This document shows, piece after piece, positions 13,001 to 33,300 of a stretch of DNA of 64,000 nucleotides. Numbering within the stretch: the stretch's first letter is position 1; every line of letters starts with the position of its first letter. The translations under genes were made by a program, and so were the position numbers. The DNA comes from Phoronis australis. Its lineage: Eukaryota > Phoronida > Phoronidae. Below the pieces are notes generated by a model. It saw only the letters and a list, made by a program, of their open reading frames with translations, was not told the origin of the DNA and made no database searches. The stretch covers positions 1,643,023 through 1,707,022 of the forward strand of contig NMRA01000002.1 of NCBI GenBank assembly GCA_002633005.1, in the 5' to 3' direction.

Positions 13001-15400
13001 TGTGGGTTTGGCCCTCATTGAGCATGCTCACCAGAGACTTGCTCTGCTGGGGGGCTGTGAAGGACTATTGAGCCACATGAAGAAAGATGGCGCCACTGCT
13101 GACGTCAAGACATTCACCCAGCTGCTTGATGTTGTACCATCGGGCACGAGTAATGAACAGATGGTTATCGAGATGGCAGACGACCGAGGCGTGAAACTAG
13201 ACACAGACTTCTTCAGTTTGCTGATGCGGTTAAGGAATCTCAGAGGAGACTTCAATGGTGCTAAGGTGGGCAAGCATTTCAGGATAGTTGGAAATTGAAA
13301 ATAATTTTAAGGTTTTATTCAAGCTTGTTCTCAGTAATGGGCAAACTTTGTACAAATTAGGTGAGAGAATGTCTGCTAAGTGTCATGTGATATTTAATTC
13401 CAAGCTGTTTCTCTCTTACTAAATAATGAAATATTAAATGTCAACTTTCTGTCATAAGCTTTCTCTGACATGATTAAATTTTGTCAATTGGTGTCGATTT
13501 GTTCCATACCATTAACCTCTGTAGAAAGTATTGAACTAAGTCACTAAATAATTGCCATATAAATTTACAGGACTTGCTCCAAGTTATGATGGAGAGGAAA
13601 CTATACCCCAACATTCGTACGTTCGGTTGTCTGGCTATGGGGTGTGTCCGTATGGCTGATGGGCTTCAGTTAATTGACAGTTTACAGGTACACAAAGCAT
13701 GATTGTAAAAGTTTTACGAGGTGTCAGTAACAGCTAAGTATTGACCGTTCTAGAAGCAATCTGAAATGCTTTCTTCAAATCTCGTGTTTAATAATGTGTT
13801 TCACATAGCGTGTTGTATACAGCTTTACTGTGGCAGACAGTTTTCTTTGTGATGCGTTGTCTCCTTAAAGTTATTTTCAGCAAATATTTACTCACACTCT
13901 TCTACCGTCTAGTTTCCTACATAAATTATAAACCATGTCTCACTCCATTTTCATGCTTCCTTCCAACGCAAGCTCCACAGTAAATTATACATCCTAGGTG
14001 TTACTGTTAAGGATATTTAGGAGCCGAGAAGGCAAGCATGTCCAAATTTGGCTAATTAGGAACATTGTACATCAGAAATGGCTTTATTGGTTTTAAATGA
14101 AACTTGAGTTTTCATGCTTTATGTTCTGTTCTCCATTACACCGTTTGGAATTGTTTTTAAAGATTCACTTTTACAAGTGGGCTATCTGAGTAGATCTTTT
14201 ATTAATTTTGTGAAAAAATATTGAAATTGCTTATTAAAACGAAAACCAAAAGACAATTCAGAAAACTAACAGTGTTTTGTGGATTTCATTTTAAATATTT
14301 ATTTCAAACGAAATTATGGTGGTGTTATTGAGGTTACTGGTTTGCTGAATGAACCTTTTTATTTTATGAATTTTGCTAAAAAGACACGATCACGTTCAAA
14401 ATTCAAAAGTTGAAAGCTAGTCTTTCTACTTTTTGAAAATATTTATTTTTACTGACTAGCGTTACTGAAATTTTACAGTTTTGTAGATAGTTGCCTGCAA
14501 CACAGACTTGCTGATAAAGTAAATATCTATGGCATATTCTTCTGCCTAATTTAGTGCATCTATGCTAGTGCTCTAAAGGGTTTGTCAAGCAAAGAACACT
14601 AGCGATGGTACCATTCTCTCTTTACAGGATCACGGCCTGGTTCCCAATGTTGAGGTGTTCAACATTCTGTTCCGCCAGTCTGGTAACAACTTCTCCTACA
14701 AGATGGCGCTGTGTAAACTAATGAAGAAGCACGCTGTGCTACCAGAGGAGAGAACTCTGAGAATGACTGAGAACAAGATCCACTACGCCAAGCATATGTT
14801 GCTGAAAGCAGTATGTACCTTATCATCCACTAATTTTTGAATGGTCTGAGCGCAATTCTTCTCTTAACGACAACTTTGTGTTGTAGTATTTTTGCAAATA
14901 GCGCCTCTATTGTGCAAATCACAGTAAACTTATTATATTACGTAAACTATCATGCAAAGTTTCTGGAGAGATCACCAAACGTCAAATTTGGGATGAGGGA
15001 AACTGGCAAATAAGTTTCTTTTAAGGAGACGACAACACTTGCCTGGTTTCAGATAAATTTGACTCGTGCTGGGCCCTGTAGTTGCCTTTATATTTATATA
15101 CATGGTACCAATAAACACCACTAGGAGCATACCATTTGTGGTACAATTGTGGGTGCGTTTCAACACTGACTGCGTTGCTCTTACTAAATAATGAGAGCTA
15201 AGACTGAATTGAAACGATTTCAGGAGACGGGAGACCAAGACGTTCCTCCATATTTCAAGTCTAGAAGTTTTCGAAACTCTTTTAAGAACTTCATGTTGTA
15301 CTACAAACAGTGGCTTCAAGAAATGGAGGTGGATGTCAAGGAACATCCATGGAGTCAGTTTAGTGATCCAGCCATTCCGCAAGACGACTCAGCAAGTTAA
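10086..15400 (+). CDS. PTCD1: Pentatricopeptide repeat-containing protein 1, mitochondrial (PTCD1), complete
   Basis: Eight coding exons: 10086-10456, 10960-11167, 11701-11841, 12028-12348, 12645-13265, 13571-13687, 14628-14810 and 15224-15400. Phases all agree and give 712 residues; human PTCD1 is about 700. The start MSRFLVSWCRRVPLLGSSL is basic and acid-free, as expected of a mitochondrial presequence. Family marks include RKNTPYWYAKKIEWLGKKGQ, GRVGYTKKAFKLFNQ, FSFLLMACISDRNAGFKHAI, PDTFHYNLLLRTVRDCGIG, RLALLGGCEGLLSHM and FMLYYKQWLQEM. PTCD1 is a matrix PPR protein reported to act on mitochondrial leucine tRNAs and 16S rRNA maturation. The variable linker at about 380-450 is serine-rich. 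Introns hold two small transposons (10498-10740, 11241-11398). AATAAA at 16294 and 16298 could end the transcript, convergent with TVP23 whose stop is at 16537. Confidence 0.95.
10498..10740. repeat. Two diverged hairpin units in PTCD1 intron 1
   Basis: Unit 1 carries GAGAACTAGTTT and its inverse AAACTAGTTCTC about 35 bp apart, closing with AGGACCCCTGTTA. Unit 2, about 165 bp later, repeats the layout with substitutions (TTTGAGAACCACTTT, ATGGTTCTC, AAGACCCCTGTTA). Likely paired MITE-like foldbacks. Confidence 0.65.
11241..11398. mobile_element. Short element CAGTGGCGGATT...TTCTGCCCCTG in PTCD1 intron 2
   Basis: It begins CAGTGGCGGATTTAAGGGGG and ends AATCCTGATTCTGCCCCTGG, imperfectly inverted ends. 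The centre has paired G-rich and C-rich blocks (GGGGGGGCAAGGGGGCC and CCCTGCCCCCCCC). I know this layout as a widespread small repeat of marine invertebrates; the exact family is not identified. Confidence 0.6.
13688..14627. other. PTCD1 intron 6, no other feature
   Basis: About 940 bp of AT-rich intron with clear GT and AG ends. No repeat or second gene recognised. Confidence 0.6.
15050..15185. repeat. Dispersed repeat, copy 2
   Basis: Direct-orientation relative of 840-990, sharing GGTACCAATAAACACCACTA-like and GTGGGTGCGTTTCAACACTG sequence. It ends just before the weak acceptor of the last PTCD1 exon (15221-15223). Confidence 0.65.
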
Positions 15401-16536
15401 TACTCATATACTAATGCCAAGAAATAGCCACTTTGTCAAGGCAAATCTCAATGCCACGAGTCAAGATTTTACGGTATACCAAGTGTACGTAATGTGAAAA
15501 GACAATATGGTGGTCATATTCTGACCAACTGGACGCAAGTCTTAGCTATTGCAACCGCTGTATGTAATTGTATCGCGATAGTATTGACACAGTCCATCCA
15601 TTTGAGGGCTGCCCGGCCCTTTTAGAGGCAACCTGTTAGATTTGAGCTGCGGCACTAGATTTCAAAGGATTTCATTCAGCCATCTAATTGAAGGTGTATG
15701 TTCATGTCTTATGTCAAGTTATAGTCATGTGGGAACGGAAGAAATGTTTCTTTGATAGGCATTATAATATGCAGACAAGCTTGTGTTTAAAAATACATAA
15801 CTGTATTTCTTGGCAATTTGTTGGGGCCCCAATATGTATTTTCTAAAACGGACGTGTGGAATCGCCATTTGCTCATTTCCTATTTGGATACTTTGGCAAC
15901 ACATTTTCTTTTAGACATGTTGTGCTTAACATAATATTCCATGTACAATTAACAGTTCGATGCGCTCAAGTGGTGGCTGCCAGATCTTGCATCAGGTGTC
16001 AGTCTGTACAATTGTGTCAAGTATTGTACAAACTGATGACTGACGTGAGATTGGACCAACACCATTTGGACAGAATATCAATTAAAACTGGTAAATGTAA
16101 GTGGAACACTATACTCAACACAACACATTTGATATTTCTCAACCACAAATGTGCAACAATTCTAGTTTCTAGTAAAGAATTTACACCATGCTTAATAGGA
16201 TATGCTCAGTGCTGCTTTCAAATTATGCTTTACTTTCATGTGTGAGACAACAAACTGCTTGAATTTGGCCTGTAATTGACAGAACAGTGATAAAATAAAT
16301 AAAATAATAATTATTAAACGTGCCCAGTATTTACATACATTTCACCCGTAACCAGTCCCAAAGCTAATCTACATTGTTAGTCAGCTGTGCAATGTAGTTG
16401 ATTGAAGTTGTTGATTACAAAGCACATCATCCAGTTTAAGCAATGAATTCAAGGTATTTGGAAGAGACTTGGAACTCCTTATTTTTCTTGCGCGTCTACT
16501 AGAACGGTAACACCTGCAGATGGGTCTAGATCCTGG
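15401..16536. other. 3' UTRs between convergent PTCD1 and TVP23
   Basis: Holds the PTCD1 3' flank, with overlapping AATAAA signals at 16294-16303, and the 3' flank of TVP23. The open frame at 15856-16245 has no recognisable family signature and is not called as a gene. Confidence 0.55.
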
Positions 16537-24265
<7,729 letters not shown>

Positions 24266-24388
24266 TTTGAAACGTCAATGCGGAAGTTACGCTGACGTCA
24301 TAATCCAATATGTCTGCGCCCTTGGTTGCGTACTGTTGATTATTCTCTGCAAACCTGCAGCATTTTGAAAGGATTTACTTCACTCAGA
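24266..24388. promoter_or_regulatory. Candidate bidirectional promoter TVP23 / PLD6
   Basis: Only 123 bp separate the divergent start codons of TVP23 (24265, minus) and PLD6 (24389, plus). The interval must hold both 5' UTRs and core promoter elements, or the promoters overlap the opposing 5' exons. No TATA box is evident. A TGACGTCA palindrome, the consensus cAMP-response element, lies at 24294-24301. Confidence 0.7.
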
Positions 24389-26584
24389 ATGCCTGGTGTT
24401 AATTACAAAGTAGCCTTGGGAATCGCATTAGCGAGCGGTCTTGCTTTTGAGGGAATATACTACTTTCTGGAATGGTATAAACTCAAGAGAAAGAAAATGC
24501 TTAGTGAAAGGACTTTCCACGACGTTATTTTCTTTCCCGATCAGCAAGTTGCGTGTAACAATTATTTCAACACAGAAGACGGTTGTCAAAATACAAACTG
24601 TCGCTACACACACGAAAAGACCTCTCTGAGTGAACTCCACAGACACCTGAGAAGTGCGAGACAGTCCGTCGATGTTTGTGTTTTTACCATAACCTGTCCA
24701 GAACTAGGAGATGCGATTGTCAATTTGTGCCGGACAGGACTCGTGGTGCGCGTCATTGTTGACAGTGAAATGTCAGATGCCTCTGGTTCACAGATTGGAA
24801 AATTTAGAAAAGAGGGTAAAAATCCCTTACCTGCAGCAAAAAATTTTGACGAAAAAGTTATTAGAATAGATGAGCATGCAAAATCTTGAGTATGAAATGC
24901 TAGCCAGCCAGAGATGTGTATAAACACAGCTAGGGAAGAATGCATATAGATTCATATAGTTCTTGAAATTATACATCTCATGGATAGTGCTGCGTGTCAC
25001 CTTGTCTTACGAGTTGTATATCACTTGAGCTTATGACTATGGGTAACATGCAAAATCTGGAAGTCAACTGACTCCCAACTCTTTTTAGGAAAAATCTAAT
25101 ACCGGCAATCTTAAATCACTCTTACGCATTTGTAGCAAAAAACCTGTGGTCGACTTCAAAACAATACACTCGTGATATGTGCCATTTGTTTGATTTTTTG
25201 TATGATATTTTTGGAATTAGCTGATGGCTTGCATTGCATAGCAAAATTAGGTCAGAAATTAAGTTTTCTGATAAGAAAATGCTGAAAACATGTGAAACCA
25301 ATTCCAATGCTTTATTTTGAATTGTACACAAATTTGAAGAGTAAAAACAGGTGATTGAAGAAAAAAATCACCATTAGATGAAGTTCTATTTCACGTTACT
25401 GATAGCTGCCACATGTTAGCGCTTTAGAAAATTCAGCAGAATAATGGCAATTTTGTTTACACCCATATCTTACATTAATTTTGCATCACATTTTATTAGT
25501 CTTTTTTACCTGTCTGATTGTTCCAGTTTTACAGTTTTGTGCCATCAATTTGAAAAAACTCATTTCATCTTACCCTTATGCTTTTGGTAATCTAAATGGA
25601 AGTGCATAACATCTTAATCATGATAATGTTCAGCAATTATTATTAGAAAGAAAACAAAAATCAAGTGTTAGACAAAGTCATGATGAGAATGTCTCACAGG
25701 TGATGGGCTGTTAGAAGTGAAATGTGATAAATTTGTATAAATTTGTCCTTTTGGTGTTATCACCAATTACGGCTTATATAGTTCAACATTATACAAATGT
25801 GGACCAATATTGGGGGTGATATCAAGTCTTATAGGCTGAGAGACAGCAATAGTACCCGAAGCCAAAGCTCTCCCTTTGTCCACGTACCTGGTACACCCGA
25901 GGGTTGGATATACATTTTATTTCATTAACACAACCACCGATGCTTGTTCCCTCTGTTTTTTCATTTCTAAGATTTGCATGTTCTTACCTGTTCTGATGTT
26001 CTGACATCGCCAGTTCTCTTCATGCTTAGGGTTTATGGTTTCTGCACCGTCTAATTCGTTAGATACCAAGTAGCATCATCTGACATCCGTGTGGCTTGGA
26101 TGAAATGATGTTCTATGGCCTGATTTGTCAATATTACGATATATATATCAGAAGTTATTGTTACACATTTCTCCTAATCTCTGCAGTATTGGTGGCTGTG
26201 TAATGTATTTCGTGTGACTGCCGTTTTCAATCTCTGTATCCCCCTCGGGATGCTGCTTTGTCAACAATTAGTCCCTACCTGCTCATGTAATACAATCATT
26301 AAACTAACATAGAATTGTAATATACAATTTTTGTTGCATTTTCAGGAATTCAAGTAAGACCTGGAAGATCCTCCTACTTCATGCACCACAAGTTTGTTAT
26401 CCTGGACAACAAGACATTAATAAATGGTTCTTTCAACTGGACTAAGCAAGCTATTACAGGAAATAACGAGAACCTGCTTATAACTAATGACTCTAAGATC
26501 GTTAAGATGTACATGCAAGAGTTCTCTAAGTTATGGGCAATGTATGATCCTGTCTTGTTACATGCTGGTGATCATCCACGCTGA
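24389..26584 (+). CDS. PLD6: Mitochondrial cardiolipin hydrolase / zucchini endonuclease (PLD6), complete
   Basis: Two coding exons, 24389-24815 and 26346-26584, joined in phase 1, give 221 residues (human 252). Residues about 7-25 form the N-terminal membrane anchor for the mitochondrial outer membrane. An atypical CCCH zinc-finger pattern follows at C56, C66, C71 and H75. The single phospholipase D HKD motif is H156, K158, D163 in MHHKFVILD, followed by GSFNWTKQAI, with GSQIG before the intron. Members act as homodimers. They are described as cardiolipin hydrolases making phosphatidic acid and as the nuclease forming piRNA 5' ends; which activity dominates here is not visible. All catalytic residues are present. 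The start at 24389 is preferred over upstream in-frame codons because hydrophobic anchor homology begins there. AATAAA at 27279-27284 is a candidate poly(A) signal. Confidence 0.93.
24816..26345. other. PLD6 intron
   Basis: About 1.5 kb with GT and AG ends. AT-rich, no other gene or clear repeat recognised. Confidence 0.6.
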
Positions 26585-29500
26585 AAACACGAGTGATCAC
26601 ATTCACAGGTCACTGTAACTATGTTGCATTTTGGTGCAATACAAGTGTTGAATTGTTAAGCAGATGATGCCAAGAAAAAATTCTCAAGATAATTCTAGTG
26701 GGTTTGTATGGAGAGTTCGCATTTCGGATTTTATATGTCGCTTTGGACCAAATAGAGTGTGATTGCTTTTGAAGCTGATTTGCCCTCATTGCAAGTGGGA
26801 GTAGTTCTTTTCATAGATTGCCTAAATGCCGAGTTTTCTTTGGAGGCTAATTTCCCTAATCGTCTCCATGGCCAATTTTCCCGGCCATGATTACTTCCGT
26901 GCACATTTCCCCTCATTCACTGCTTCTGAGGCTACTTTCCTTCACGGATTGCTTTTGATGCTAGACATTTACTTTGGTAAGACTACATTAAAATTGCCAA
27001 CAAATATTACTAAAATTGGAAAATTATCTCTTTCAGAGGCTTTTAATTTTCAAAACGTCTGGCAACAGCTGAACCATACAAACTAGTGATTCGTGTAAAG
27101 AAATTTAGTACTAAGAAAATTTCATTTGTCTGCCACATGTCCCAAACTGACTTTTACCAGTTTCCGTCATTTGTGACTTCATTCTACTTCATGTTTGAAG
27201 AAGAGTTTAATAAAAATAATAACATGTTATGTGTTAATATTTTATTTGACTGTCACGAAAATGTAAATGCAACTGAGAATAAATAGTGAAACTCAAAAGT
27301 CCATTCTCCAAACATAGTCTGCTTAATCTTTGAGAGCAAACTTTTCCACGCAACACAATTCAATACCGGTCGTTAAGTTTCAACAAATTAAAATTAAAAT
27401 TAACTGCTTTCAGCTATTGAACCAACTGCTCATATGCAAATAAAAACAATACATTTAAAAACGGTGCTGCTTAATATTTAATATCGCAGTAGCTCATGTG
27501 ACTCCTATTCCTCAATACTCTTGGACTTATAGTAATATTTAACAAGACGCCGACAAGAACATGAAATTTGTAATCGGCTTTAAAATTGCTGAATCCCTTT
27601 AACCATTTGAACGAATCATTTTGTGAGTTTTCACATTTGTGAATTGTTCACCTTTTAAACAAATATGTTCTACCACCATGGCTATTCTGTGGACACTGGT
27701 AACGTACATAAAAATCGGTTTAATTTGAATTTTAAATGACAACAGCCAAACTCAGATCCAGCAACATTAATTGATGCAGTTCATTTTTACAAGTATGTAC
27801 ATGGCTGACAGTTTCCTAATACATCCAAGATGAATCCTTGCCTGCACACAGGAGTACTAACGGGTTAACCACACTGGTCAACGCTTCAAATGTGTAACAC
27901 ATTACCAATCCAAAATCCAAATTTCAATGCCTTAAGATATCTTACATAATGGTTGGCCATGAACTTTTGTAAAGATAAACTTCCAGTCAATCCATGGAAC
28001 ATGTGGTTTATTCCATGCTGCGGAACAAAAACATATACTACACTCATGTGGGGTTACACCCACGGTGTTTAAATTGGGAAATAAAAATGGGGCAGGAGTT
28101 GAGCCAAGCACGGGCGATTGAAAAAAATTTTTGAGCAGTCCGGGATTAACATTTACCATTTTTGCACTTCAGGACCAAAACATTAGAATCGCATCTTAAA
28201 CTACTAACAGCATGCTTGAGATCAATTAGATGTCAAAAAATGTTTTTTATGCACTTTGCCCTATTTAGCAGCAAGATCTTAACACGAGTTTTAACATTTC
28301 AAAACATTACTTTTAAGAATCCACAAACTGGTGTTGTATGAGTCTGTATCAAGTTGAAATAATAACATGTTTATAGTTTAAATATTGCGCATGAGCCAGG
28401 GTGACAGAGTATCTGTCCAGGTATATTCCAGCGATCACCTCCACACCATCTTTATAACAAGCATAATTAATCTTGTTATGTGTACAAAGCATTACAACTC
28501 AGTAACTAAGTTGACTGGGAGTCATTGGTCTTGTGCACTTGTGGAAATAGTCATTGGTGTTTCAGAAATGCTCATTGTGCCATTTGACTGTCAAATTTGT
28601 AAAGGAATTCTGAGAATGCAATTTTCAAATTTTAAGGTTGGCCAACACCAATGTGTCTTTACTTGTTGAGGGTTTGTATGTACTTCTTGGCAACTGAAAA
28701 CATGTCCCATTCTGGTATTTGAGACCGCTAAACAGAGGTGAAATGCAATTGTAAGTTAACTATTAATAGAATTTTTAAGAGTACAGGGCTTGGATTTTTC
28801 CTCTTGCAAGAGGATTTCCTCTTAAATTTTTTATTTCGATATCCTCTTATCTGATTTCCCTTTCCTCTTTTTATCTTTAATTTGACTTTATTCATGCAAA
28901 AGAACATTTCTTGCAGTTAAAATTTTACGACGCAAAAACATTTCTATCACATAAGTCTATTTGTAGAATGATACGTCACTTGCAAAATTTCCCTTTTTAG
29001 TCATTGGTCATTCAAACCCTGAGAGTAGTCATTATTTCCAAATACAGAAAATTACCAAGTGATTTACATGTTACAGTGTCAGTGGAGGCCATATGAAATG
29101 GATCTGGATCCTTTTTCCTATAAATATCATTGGGTTCAAAACAAGTCAGGTACAGACCAGAAACAATTTTGCTTATTTTTTGGCCTTAAGTGTCACTATG
29201 GTGTACTGTATTTATGAAAAGCTATGCACACAGTACTTTCCATAATAACAAATACTTTGCTAAACATTCCGGAACATGCAGCAATGGCTCTGATCATTCA
29301 ATGAACTTGCAATCACAGGCAATAGAATCAATCCTTAAATGTATGGCACAGGTACATGTATTACACAAAACTAGTGGTTCAATTATTCATGCAGAATCCA
29401 CCGTGGGACACTTCCGAGACTATCCTTCATAATCTCAACAATCTTAACCTATCAGTGAGGTCAATTAAAATTGAATGCACTCATTGGTATGCTCACTATC

Positions 29501-30381
29501 GGCTAAATGGCTAATCAAGAACAGAGAACACTATTTCGAACAATACATGGCGGCTAGATAGTTTAAAACTGTACAGTACTTCCAACAAGGACCTCACAAC
29601 AGTAACACTTCTACCGACGAAGGACGTGCATCAACAGGCTGTGAGGCCACATGTCTATTGAACAGAGATGGATTGCTGAAAGAACAGAGCTGGAAGCAGC
29701 CAAGGTTACGTTCTGTACTACATGTTTCTTGGCCTTTTGGTGAGATAACACAAGGTCATGCAAGTGAAAGACAAGTGGATTACAAATTAATGTGAGACCC
29801 TAGTTGCATACGCTAGCTAACTGGCCGCCGTTGAAATGATTGGTTGACCAGGATGGGAAGTTTTATTACGGGACAAAACTGCGCGTATGATTATTTCCAT
29901 TCCATAAGACAAGACTTCACAATGTAAGCTTCTAACTCTGGGTGCTGTCTCAAGAGCTTGTCATGTGAGTTTTTCAACAAACCAAGCGAAACTGTTGAAG
30001 AACTCAATACCCTAGAATACCTTTTCAGATATTAGGAAATCTACAGATAGTAAAGTGCCTTCAACAAATGCAAAACAGCTGTTAGAGGAATTATAACCTA
30101 AAATTCCCTACAGGCAAAATAGTTTAACTTCATCTTGACCACACCAGGAACCTAGTAACAAGAGTGTAATAAACTTAACATAAACGACAGGCCTTGAAAT
30201 CATGTTACGGCACTCGAAGGCAGTTCAATACGTCTACTCCATTCCTTCATTCCCTGACAATTGCCTTTCGAAACACAACACAAAATCCGAACCAATTTTT
30301 AAAGATCTTTTTTTGATGCACAGTCCATCCAGTGACTTCACACACACTTGACTTTGTTCATTGCACGCAAACTCAGCTCTG
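26585..30381. other. 3' flanks of PLD6 and STK19; no gene recognised
   Basis: Open frames here (for example 26826-27086, 28385-28669, 29190-29432) show no family signature or splice-supported context and are left uncalled. The CCTCTT-rich dispersed repeat lies at 28785-28935. TTTATT at 29862-29867 is a possible minus-strand poly(A) signal for STK19, about 515 nt past its stop. Confidence 0.5.
28785..28935. repeat. TTCCTCTT-rich dispersed repeat, copy 1
   Basis: Several TTCCTCTT motifs at intervals of about 12-25 bp are followed by TTTGACTTTATTCATGCAAA and TTAAAATTTTACGAC. The same series occurs inverted at 45640-45820. Confidence 0.7.
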
Positions 30382-33300
30382 TCAGTCCTTTAGTCGAAGT
30401 AGCACCCCTGATGTTGTACTGATACTGGAAATAGACAACAGATGGCACCACACAGCCACTGACAATATAAACGACCAAAATTACAAACGAGGCCGAGGAA
30501 GACGAAAGGCCACAGTGCAGTATGTGAATAAATTTTGCACAGAGAAATTAATGGAGAATTCAAGCCTCAAATTTTTGAAGCCAAGTGAGCTAACGACCTG
30601 CACTATAAGATGGGAGCGTCTGAAAACGGAAGACTCAAAGTCATAGTAAACACTACATCAGCGGATCAAAACGGCCAACTTCAAAGCCACATAAAATAGG
30701 AATAAAGTGATTTGTTAGCAAAAAAATAATACTTCTGGGCTGAGTTGCATAAAGCTTCAAAAGTTATCCACTGGATAAGGTTGATTGTTGCATGACGTCA
30801 GGTGCATTGTTCAACAATAACAACGTGCCATGTGATAATGCGACATCATAGTTGCTATACGGCGTATAACTTTTATGCAACTGGGCCCTGGGTTCCACTC
30901 TAACCATAGTGTAACCATGGAAAATAAGATGTATATATTTCAGTAACTTAACAAGCTAATTTTTGGGAAAGTCACAAAAATTAATCAAAACATTGGACAG
31001 TCACTACTATTTGAAATGGAACGGCCCAAGAAAATGATAGTCATCAATGCCCGTATTTAAGTAGTGTCACTGCTATGCACTCAACACAAGGATAACACAT
31101 GCGTTTAGAAAGTCATTACTCCTACAAAAGCTTCCTACTGGTCAAGTTTTATGTTCTCAATCACATCATGGTGCGATACAATGTTTCTCAAAGCCAGACG
31201 TCGATATCCGGCATAGATCAAAACATGTCACACAGCTTCGATGTGATTCATGCACACTATGGACCAAGTGAATTTCATGGATTGCTTGTGTGACTACAGT
31301 CACTAGCAGAATTTGATTTACTCTTACAGGCAATTTCGACTTCTAAACCCTCAGTTCTGCATTAGGTACCAGATCAGTACAAATCCCAAGCAGAACCACC
31401 CGGCGTGTGAACAGTGTACCCGACGTGATGGCCCCTGGTGATCCCTATTGGTCCTGCAACGCTCTTGGGGGTCCAGGAGACCAACACGGCAGTTTTGGGA
31501 GCATCAAAACTGTCATGTTCATCTGCGACGGTCTGAAAAGATGGTGAAATCCGGGATGGTCTGTGTAGTCACCGTGTTGGTCCATGTTCATGCGGGGTTG
31601 TTCATGTCTCTTCTGTGTTTGTCCGTACTGTTTTGATGTTCTACATCGACAGTCTGGGATGGTCCATTGTCAACCGTGTGGGCGTCACGTCAATTTTGCT
31701 ACCCTATAACTGCCATGTGTGTCTTGTATTTTGCACGTGTTCACCTGAGTAGCTCCCAGGTTGGCACTGGCCTGACTGTCGTTGGAAGACCGTCAAACTC
31801 CCAAATGAGCACAGACCATACCAGATCTTGATCTAGCACTTTCCATTGCTGTGTTCATCCATGCTTACATGGGACAGGAGCTTAGGAACCTACATTCTGC
31901 CATGAACAGTACAAGAGTTACTACATACCATGATACTAAGTCAGCTCCAATCAAATCATGTATGTGGTACGATATTCCTAATTTGGCAACTTTGGGCAAC
32001 TTTCTTGTTTCCAGGTCCTGAAACACATTACAAACCCCTCAATCCACAGATGGACGAAATGGTCACAATCTTGATAAAACAACAGCTACGCAATGGTTCA
32101 GACATGCCAACGAATAGCAAGTGCAGTTTTTGGACAGTGCTCTGAGACACCAAAACTAAATCCTGTTCATGTTACATATAGTGAACTGATACATTTTATT
32201 GCTCAAGTTTCAGAATGAAAAACAAACTCTCATGACTAACACAGTCTTACTTAGCGCTAATGGGCAATTCAATAAATAGCCCCATAGAGTCACCACTAAT
32301 CTCTTGTAGCACCTCTGTTTTAACACTTTCTTATCATGTTTAATACTGCCTTACATGGCACAATTTGACACCCCCCACACACGATTCAACCATGAGACCA
32401 CTAACCTGTTGTAGGATCTCTCTGTATTTGCACTTTCTGATCATGGTTAATACTGCCTTGCGCCCCCTGATGAAGCTCTTCATGAACATACCGGCCGCTG
32501 GAATGGCCACCCACCATGTGCCGACGTCTCGGACGGTCAACACACCAGACTTTACCAGTTGGCTGAGATGACAATGGAATGGGATTATAGAAGAATAGGA
32601 AGTTGGTGCGTCTGCGTGCGTGTATGTATGAGTGCCTGAGCCTGCATTCAAGTGCATATGTGAAGTATTTGTGGGCTAATAACATTTCAACAAAGACACG
32701 ATACCAAAAACTTAAGAAAGATTCAAAGATTTTCCTTTTCTCATGAACATTTCTCGCAAACCGAGTCACCTTCCTTATCAACCAGTCGTTTTAAAACAGA
32801 ACTGAATCTCTTTTACAAAACACTTCTACGCTTATCCACAGTGTTACTTTACCAGTTCATAACAAAAAGATGTCAACTACTTAAGCGAGAATGCCCATAC
32901 CACTCATGATGGCTGGTTACTCTGAGTGCAATACAATAACCCAAAGCTTTAATTAAAGAAAGGTTCTACTTGGCTCAGGTCACACTACAGCACAAATGCA
33001 CGAGCTTGCAAAAACCTTCGCATAAATACCGACTCACTGTTCATAAACTGGGTAAAACGTGTGATCAGTTATTTATAAAAACCTTGGCATAAATACTGAA
33101 AAAGACTCACTGTTCACATACTGAGTACAACGTGTGATCAGTTATATACAGTTCACATCAAGTCATCAGACTAAATACCATTTTGTCCAATTATTTTTGG
33201 CATGCGACAAATATGAGTGGACATTCTTGCATGACAAAATGCATAATTTGATATTGCAAGCCTCCATTTCTAAACACATCTGACGAAGTAAATGCAACAC

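Noticed and set aside
24815-24889. PLD6 ending in the first exon at an in-frame stop (187 residues)
   Set aside because: That form would lack the HKD motif; the GT at 24816 joins in phase to the exon with MHHKFVILD.
31150-31260. Minus-strand RRLALRNIVSHHDVIE as an STK19 exon
   Set aside because: Superficially similar to the family, but no AG lies between the upstream stop and the match; the exon at 32017-31929 (YHIHDLIGADLV) is clearly correct.
31385-31430. Minus-strand ITSGTLF as the C-terminal exon of STK19
   Set aside because: It resembles the family end, but no acceptor gives the right phase. The exon at 30424-30382 reads ISTTSGVLLRLKD with a perfect splice site and phase.
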